DNA from: Phellopilus nigrolimitatus
Taxonomy: Eukaryota > Basidiomycota > Agaricomycetes > Hymenochaetales > Hymenochaetaceae
Length of the DNA stretch: 13,731 nucleotides
NCBI GenBank assembly: GCA_021029095.1
Contig: JAJOHG010000569.1
Span: 1-13,731, forward strand
Reading direction: 5' to 3'
In this document: positions 8,366-13,731 of the stretch, one piece after another
Position numbering within the stretch: position 1 is the first letter of the stretch
How the letters are laid out: each line of letters starts with the position of its first letter
Notes under the pieces: model-generated
What the model saw: the letters and a program-made list of their open reading frames with translations, nothing else
Told to the model about the DNA's origin: nothing
Database searches by the model: none
Made by a program: the position numbers and the translations under genes

Positions 8366-11147
8366 ATGGCGAACACGGACCTCCTTCAAACATACTTGCA
8401 ACTTCATCTTGCAAATGATGCCGCGGCTGTGTATAATTTGCCTTCGGTGTTATCTTCGTTGTCCTCCCAGACTTTGGAGTCATCGTTGCACCTGACGAAA
8501 TGGTCCAACCGCGTTAATGCTTTGGTTCACTCTAAGGATCCCGGCGCTCGCTGGGCTGGCATAATATTGGCTCTACACACGTCCATGTTATCGAGAAGTG
8601 TACTATTAAGCTCGGGGATGGGATGGGTCTCTACGGTCTTACCTATGCTCTCGGTACGAACTCTTACTTTCCTCTAGGCGATTTGATTCACTAACGTCTA
8701 GTCCAGAAGAGTGAAAGCCCGATAGTTTGGAAATCTAGTATCAGACTTATTGCGTATATCTTTAGCACGACAACAGGTCTTGTAGAATTTCAGAGACAGG
8801 TCGTTGCACCCAATGTTCCCAAGTTCAGCTCGGCACTCATGTCTCTCGCCGAAAGGCAAACTGACGAAGAGTTGAAGGTGCGCATGATTTGGGTTATGCT
8901 GTAGATCGAGTAATGATGGCCGAGAAGATTTTGTGTTTAGAAGTTCTTTCGATTATCGTATCTCTTTACCCTACTTTACATCGTCCTCTGGCCTCAGCTC
9001 TGTCAACTTTCTCTCTTAACTTCTTAAACGGGTCCCCTACGTCAACACCCTTCGCCATCATTGAAAGTGCGTCTAAGCTTCACGCGTGCTTGCAAGCTAC
9101 TGGAGGCAAAGTTGGAGGCGCGGCACTATGGAGGAAGAGCGCAGATGAGACGATTGCTTTCTGTTCTGCAGCTGTGAACGCGCTTCGGACGACCTATGCA
9201 GCCGAATGTGAGGCTATTGCAGCAATGCTAATAATATTGTACTTACTCTCGCTGTAGCTCAGCATTCACGGTCGAATACAGACCCTCTTGTCTCTGTTCC
9301 ACTCAACCTTGATCGCCTACGCTGTGGAGTCGAGTTGCTTTGTAGCCTTCTCCGGTGTGTAATACTTTCCTTTCGAGCAATTTCAGTTCTTAACGAATTT
9401 CAATACAGCGCGACCGTATCCCGCCCTGTCTCCGTTCCGATAAAGTCCCTCGTGAACCTATGCGTTGAATTGACAAAAGTCACTGAAAAGGGCATGGTAT
9501 GATACCATACTAGAACAAGCTTCCTTCCAGAGAACTTATTGTTTGTTCCAGCTGCCTGCAGATGTAGATCCTACTATAAGGGCAATAGAGGCGTCTGCTA
9601 CTTCCTGTATTCGAGAACTTGGCTGCCGACTTACTGGTTGTTTATCGAGATGGTTAGCGTCCGATTAACATGTGCCCGTGTTCAAAAACATCTTATTCAC
9701 GTCGACTCTCAGTGTTCAGCGCAAACTTGCTCCTCATCTTACCAGAATTCTCACTGTAATCACGTACCAGCTGGAACAAGAAAATACCTCGTAAGACATT
9801 TTCCTTGATGTTAAGAACTAATTTGAAGGGCTTTTTTTGGATCAGAAACCAACGCCTTCCCTTCATAAAACTTATCCCTACTCTTTTTGGCTCCTGCTTC
9901 CCCCCATCTGATCCCCTTATTGCTGGGAGACTAGTCAAAGTTATTCTTCCATCAATAGCTGGCATTTTATCGGGGAAGGTTTCTGGCGAGGATCCTGCAG
10001 CTTCCGTCGACGTCGGTGGAAAGAAAGGGAAAAAGCGCGCACGGGGATACGAGGGGGACGAGATCTTTAAGGTTGGACGTGATGTACTGTGCGAGAGTGC
10101 TCTCGAGGGAGATATGGTCTTAGCTGCACTGGATGGTGTGCTGATTTCTACTTGATATCTCATGATATGTTTAACCCATTTTCTTCCAGCTCTGCCTTAT
10201 CTGCTGCGCGTCCCTAACATCCCAGCATATCTGCAATCCCTTTCATCGCGCCTTCTTCTGTCGCTCTTGGTCGCACTTCCAAAATTGCCTGCGTTAGCGA
10301 TCTCGCAGAGTCCGTCCCTGAAAGAGGAAATCTTGCGAAGAGTGAAGCGCACATGCTTGGAGTTTGCAATTGGATCCAGCGCTGTGCTTTGCAAAAGTCT
10401 ACCGTTAGTAGTGGATGCGATCACGGATGACAAAGGCGCTTATATTTTTGTGAGCTCTTATATAAAACTACTTAACCTAGAAGGCAAACTTTTTTATTTT
10501 TCTTCTTCTAGACTAGCCAAGAAACGAGTTGTAACACGCAAATAATCGACCTCATGCTTCACCCTCGCGTCCCACCTGTTCTTCGACCATTGCCTTCTCT
10601 GGACACAGTCGCGTTGACGCGTGCTGAGGAAAGCACAGATGAGCGGATGGCACGCGAAAACCTAGGGCTGTGCAGTATGAGCGATGGCATGGACGTGGGC
10701 ACAGGTATGGGTGATCCTGACGGTTCAACATCAACGTCTGAGACACAGCAACACATGCAAACGCTTCCGGACATACCAAACAAAGCTGTACCACCTGCTG
10801 TCTTCCCGGCAGCGCCAGTTGAGTCGGCTGTACCATTAGCTCAACCTGCTTTGTTTTCTCCCGAACCTATGCCCACGGCGACAAAAGCCGTAGCAGCAAG
10901 CATTATGGTAATGGAATCTCCAATAAAACAGAAACAAGTTGCTCAGCCGAGCGGCTCGTCATTTTCAAATCGGATACAAAACCAAACGGCGCAAGCGACA
11001 CCGCCTTCGTCCCAAGTACAGGACGTGCAGTCCCGGCCATCACGGCCTTCTGACACTGTGCAAATGGTCGTGGATGATGAAGAGGACGATGACATCGAGA
11101 TCCCGACGTTGAATATGGAGTCGGATACGGAGTCTGAGACTGAATGA
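8366..11147 (+). CDS. RIX1: Pre-rRNA processing protein Rix1
   Basis: Ten exons (8366-8653, 8707-8877, 8928-9207, 9258-9354, 9409-9496, 9552-9652, 9713-9790, 9846-10135, 10190-10449, 10512-11147) give an unbroken 762-residue protein. Rix1 (PELP1 in animals) works with Ipi1, Ipi3 and the AAA ATPase Rea1 in late nuclear 60S maturation and ITS2 removal. Diagnostic N-terminal Rix1-domain segments are LTKWSNRVNALVHSKDPGAR, GIILALHTSMLSR, EFQRQVVAPNVPKFSSALMS and LYPTLHRPLASAL. DPLVSVPLNLDRLRCGVELL and QRLPFIKLIP follow. The basic KKGKKRAR (about 427-434) is a likely nuclear localisation signal. The C-terminus is Ser/Thr/Pro-rich and ends in an acidic tail, DDEEDDDIEIP onward, which fits this family. 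Introns are 48-60 nt. Intron 2 ends at an unusual AAG or GAG, so the protein may gain one residue. The gene is convergent with RRN11, 62 bp apart. Confidence 0.94.
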
Positions 11148-11209
11148 CCATATAATACTAGCCACTTTTCGACCTTGTCCCGTCATACCAGAATTGCAGT
11201 GTTTCAACG

Positions 11210-12195
11210 CTACTGAGGAGTTTTACTCGCTCGCCTTGCGCGTTTGGAGCGCAATCGTAATTCGTCGTCTTTCGCGCTGATGTCCACGTCCATATCTTCT
11301 TCACTTAAACCATCGTCATGCGTTTGTGTCCCAGGCATATGGACATTAGCGAGGCGCGTGGACACCTGGAAAGTAGATAATAAATTTTCAGTACAATTCC
11401 CAAGGGAATTTATGTCTAACCTCTTCGAAGAATGTCTTCGTAACAAGATTGTCAGGATCTATGGTGAGAGATCTGTTAAAATGTCTCCGTGCATCTCTCA
11501 GGAGGTTGACACTGGTATCTACTGATATAATCAGTTAGCATTAGGAAAACAGTTCGTGCAAGTATATATTGCTGTACTTTGACTATTGCTTTCTTCGAAA
11601 GATACCTCAGTAGCGAGACTCAGCGACATCAGGCCTGCGTAAGAGTGTAGGACGGCATTATCTTGGTAAGGAAAGGATGGCAGATATCTAGTTGCGAGAG
11701 CATTGTTCAGTCATCTTCACCCTCTAATCCTGGTAATACGCACAGATCGAGTTCGTCCAAGGCCTCTCTAAACTCTCCGGCGTCTGCCAGGCGTAGAACT
11801 ATTTCTTGCAGAATAGATTCTTGCTGTTCAAATTGATATGTTGAGCTTCAAGCATGCACGGTGAGGTGTCAGATGAATTCAACTTCATTAGGTAAATGGC
11901 GCCGCAGCTTCTTCAGGAGCTCGAGATTTCTGTTCCTCGCAGTTTGAGGGGATTGTCCGCTACCAGGATCTTGCAGGAGCATGCTTGTCCTCCACTTCGT
12001 CTTCCAGTCAAATTCCTTGCATCTCGCCAAAATAGCCCATGCGCGACGCGCTCGTGGCAGATCACTTCGTTCGATAGCCAAAAACAATATGTCGTTTAAT
12101 CGTTGAATATGATATTTACGAGAAGTCAAAGCATTGAACTGGGAAGATTCTGAGAGCGTAAATATGGAGGCATCTGAGAGGCGTTTCATTGTCAT
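11210..12195 (-). CDS. RRN11: RNA polymerase I transcription initiation factor Rrn11-like
   Basis: Five exons (12195-11884, 11823-11744, 11687-11578, 11521-11421, 11365-11210) give 252 aa in frame. The N-terminal RKYHIQRLNDILFLAIERSD and ARRAWAILARCKEFDW (about residues 26-64) are TPR-like helices of the Rrn11 family. LYLPSFPYQDNAVLHSYAGL and LLRDARRHFNRSLTIDPDN follow as further helical repeats. The C-terminus is acidic (SEEDMDVD), then basic (RLRSKRARR), fitting a nuclear protein. Rrn11 is part of the core factor with Rrn6 and Rrn7 that recruits Pol I to the rDNA promoter. The donor of intron 3 is uncertain: GTACAG at 11577 keeps frame, while the stronger-looking GTATCT at about 11595 does not. 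The family call rests on remembered motifs and is good but not certain. It is divergent from the DUF5102 gene over about 151 bp. Confidence 0.78.
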
Positions 12196-12346
12196 TTTCC
12201 GAGTTTTTTAGACGTCCAGAGATGACTGTTGACTCTGAGTCTGAAACCAGACTGGATAATCCTGTTATGGCAGAGTCACGAATGAAGATCGACCGCTACA
12301 TGTATGTAGAACTGTACAGACCGCACGACTTGCATTCGATAACTTC
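12196..12346. promoter_or_regulatory. Shared bidirectional promoter of RRN11 and the DUF5102 gene
   Basis: The two start codons are 151 bp apart and face away from each other. The region holds TGACTC at 12230-12235, within the palindrome GACTCTGAGTC, and GAGTCA at 12273-12278. TGACTC is the core of the Gcn4/AP-1 type bZIP site. No TATA box is obvious. The promoter role follows from the layout; factor binding is unproven. Confidence 0.6.
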
Positions 12347-13607
12347 ATGGACGACGACCTCGGCTTCGGCACAGACATCTGGGCAACGCCGAGCTCAGAG
12401 ACGGCAACTTCAAAGCTAAAGGAAACGTCGCCCCAACAGACTTTACGCGGATCCACGCCACCTCCGCAGACCGAGATCGAATTCCATGACGATGCCTTTG
12501 CTGACGATATTTTCGAGTCCGGTGCTCCTATCCAAGCTTCTACGTTGCAAACAGATGATGATGAATTCGGAGACTTCGGAGATTTTGGAGATGCTGTTGA
12601 AGGAGAAAGCTCGAGTGGGTTTGGACAGTCAACGACATTCGGTGACGGAGAGGTTTTCTTTGCGACCCAAGCTACAGCGGACTGGGATGTCTTACGGCTG
12701 GATCCGTTCCCTTCCACTTCAACGCTTAAGACAGGGATCGGGGACGCACTGAAGCCGCTTTGGGACACCATAACCCCATCTCAGTTTTTGACGGACGAGG
12801 ATATCAGACAAGTAGGAGGGCTTAACCAAATACTCGTCACTCCCGAAAGGTGCGACGCCGTGCTGATTTTTGGATCTGCTTTACGGTGTTATTAATTAGT
12901 TGAATATCTTTGCAGCCGCTCACTATATTCCTCTTTATACCAGTCACCGCCTAACACTCAACCAACAAACTGGACTCGTTCCCGAATACGACGGCGGCAC
13001 CTCGTCTCGCTGGAATACCTGTCAACCTGGACGAAGTCCTTCCGCACGTGAACGGAAAACCGCTTCCTGCGCTGCAGATCACAACGAGGCCACTGTCTGC
13101 TCCGCCAGGTCCTCGTGCTTTGAATAGGGTGACTAGTCCCCCCCTTGCTTCGGTTGGAGGGTCTCGCCCTAGTTCACGACCGGGATCTCGACCCGCATCG
13201 CGGTCAGGAACCCCAAAGCCTAGTCCTTTGGCGCAAGCATCATCATTCATTCAATTGGGTCTTGGACCGAAGCCAGAGATAGACGAGACTGGAATCAATG
13301 AAATGCTCGCAATGGGTCAGGGTACGCTTCATTTTTTTCTTTCTTTGCGAACTGTTCTCATATGTTGCTAGACACCCTGACACTCCTTCCACTGTCTACA
13401 CTGGAAGCTCACCTTGCGCACATACGTTCGCTAACAGCGGACACATCTGACCTATTGACTCATCTGCTCCAACAACGCGATGCTCTACAGCAAGACTCCG
13501 AGACGTATAATAAACTTATAGCAGAACTCGTTAGTGAAGCACAAAAAATGAGATCCGGGCCAAAAACTCGGAATGGAGGGGGCAGAAGAGCGAGCGGCAT
13601 GACATGA
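12347..13607 (+). CDS. DUF5102/Laa2-like AP-1 accessory protein (one frame break)
   Basis: Exons 12347-12849, 12916-13321 and 13372-13607 give about 381 aa, if one base is missing at GG 13012-13013. Introns are 12850-12915 and 13322-13371. The N-terminal third is acidic with aromatic motifs: MDDDLGFGTDIW, AFADDIF and DEFGDFGDFGD (about residues 72-82). These resemble the clathrin-adaptor binding motifs of aftiphilin and yeast Laa2. The middle reads NWTRSRIRRRHLVSL and then, in the next frame, GIPVNLDEVLP, the best-conserved part of fungal DUF5102 proteins. It is followed by a Ser/Pro/Arg-rich linker. The last 75 residues, from DTLTLLPLSTLEAHLAHI, are probably a coiled coil. Yeast Laa2 helps bring AP-1 to the trans-Golgi with Laa1; the same role here is inferred. 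The exon arithmetic works only with the extra base, so a sequencing error is likely. Confidence 0.78.
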
Positions 13608-13731
13608 ACATGATATACGTGTACATCCTGTCTTATATACATACCTGAATACTTTATACCACCCTGTCCAAGCGGAATGCTGCCCTAATGTATCTTGATT
13701 TTATTCACGATTTGTTTGCGTAATCGAGACT
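13608..13731. other. 3' flank at the window edge
   Basis: These 124 nt follow the stop of the DUF5102 gene and should contain its 3' UTR. No further gene can be recognised before the window ends. Confidence 0.4.

Noticed and set aside
9693..10163. Minus-strand ORF of 156 codons.
   Set aside because: It lies opposite RIX1 exons 7 and 8, which match the Rix1 family and splice in frame.
12265..12771. Minus-strand ORF of 168 codons rich in Ser.
   Set aside because: It is antisense to exon 1 of the DUF5102 gene, and its composition follows from the acidic, aromatic plus-strand codons.

Overview
The window reads as nuclear DNA of a filamentous basidiomycete, most likely an Agaricomycete. The genes are compact and cut by many short introns of about 45-75 nt with GT..AG ends and CTAAC-like branch points. 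Seven protein genes can be assembled by joining exons by eye. The protein families are eukaryotic (exocyst Sec10, Rix1, Rrn11, an AP-1 accessory protein). No rRNA, tRNA, transposon ORF, CRISPR array or prokaryotic feature was seen.

Layout, left to right: (1) a GNAT acetyltransferase-ankyrin fusion protein on the minus strand (61-1380); (2) an unrecognised, probably secreted and GPI-anchored protein on the minus strand (1796-2710); (3) a mitochondrial enoyl-CoA hydratase/methylglutaconyl-CoA hydratase on the plus strand (3321-4563, 7 exons, 300 aa); (4) exocyst subunit Sec10 on the minus strand (4745-8207, 15 exons, 892 aa); (5) pre-rRNA processing protein Rix1 on the plus strand (8366-11147, 10 exons, 762 aa); (6) an Rrn11-like RNA polymerase I initiation factor on the minus strand (11210-12195, 5 exons, 252 aa); (7) a DUF5102/Laa2-like AP-1 accessory protein on the plus strand (12347-13607, 3 exons).

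From gene 3 onwards the strands alternate. This makes short shared promoters (SEC10/RIX1, about 158 bp; RRN11/DUF5102, about 151 bp) and tight convergent 3' ends (RIX1/RRN11, 62 bp). By function the genes fall into ribosome production (Rix1 for 60S maturation, Rrn11 for rDNA transcription), membrane traffic (Sec10 for exocytosis, the DUF5102 protein for AP-1/clathrin) and mitochondrial acyl-CoA catabolism. They are not an evident pathway cluster.

The conserved genes 3-6 assemble without a single frame error over about 6.6 kb of coding sequence. Genes 1, 2 and 7 need single-base corrections, mostly at short G/C runs. I cannot tell sequencing error from real decay. I found no convincing previously undescribed system. 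The most interesting points are the GNAT-ankyrin architecture, the orphan surface protein, the uneven frame breaks and a few symmetric promoter elements.
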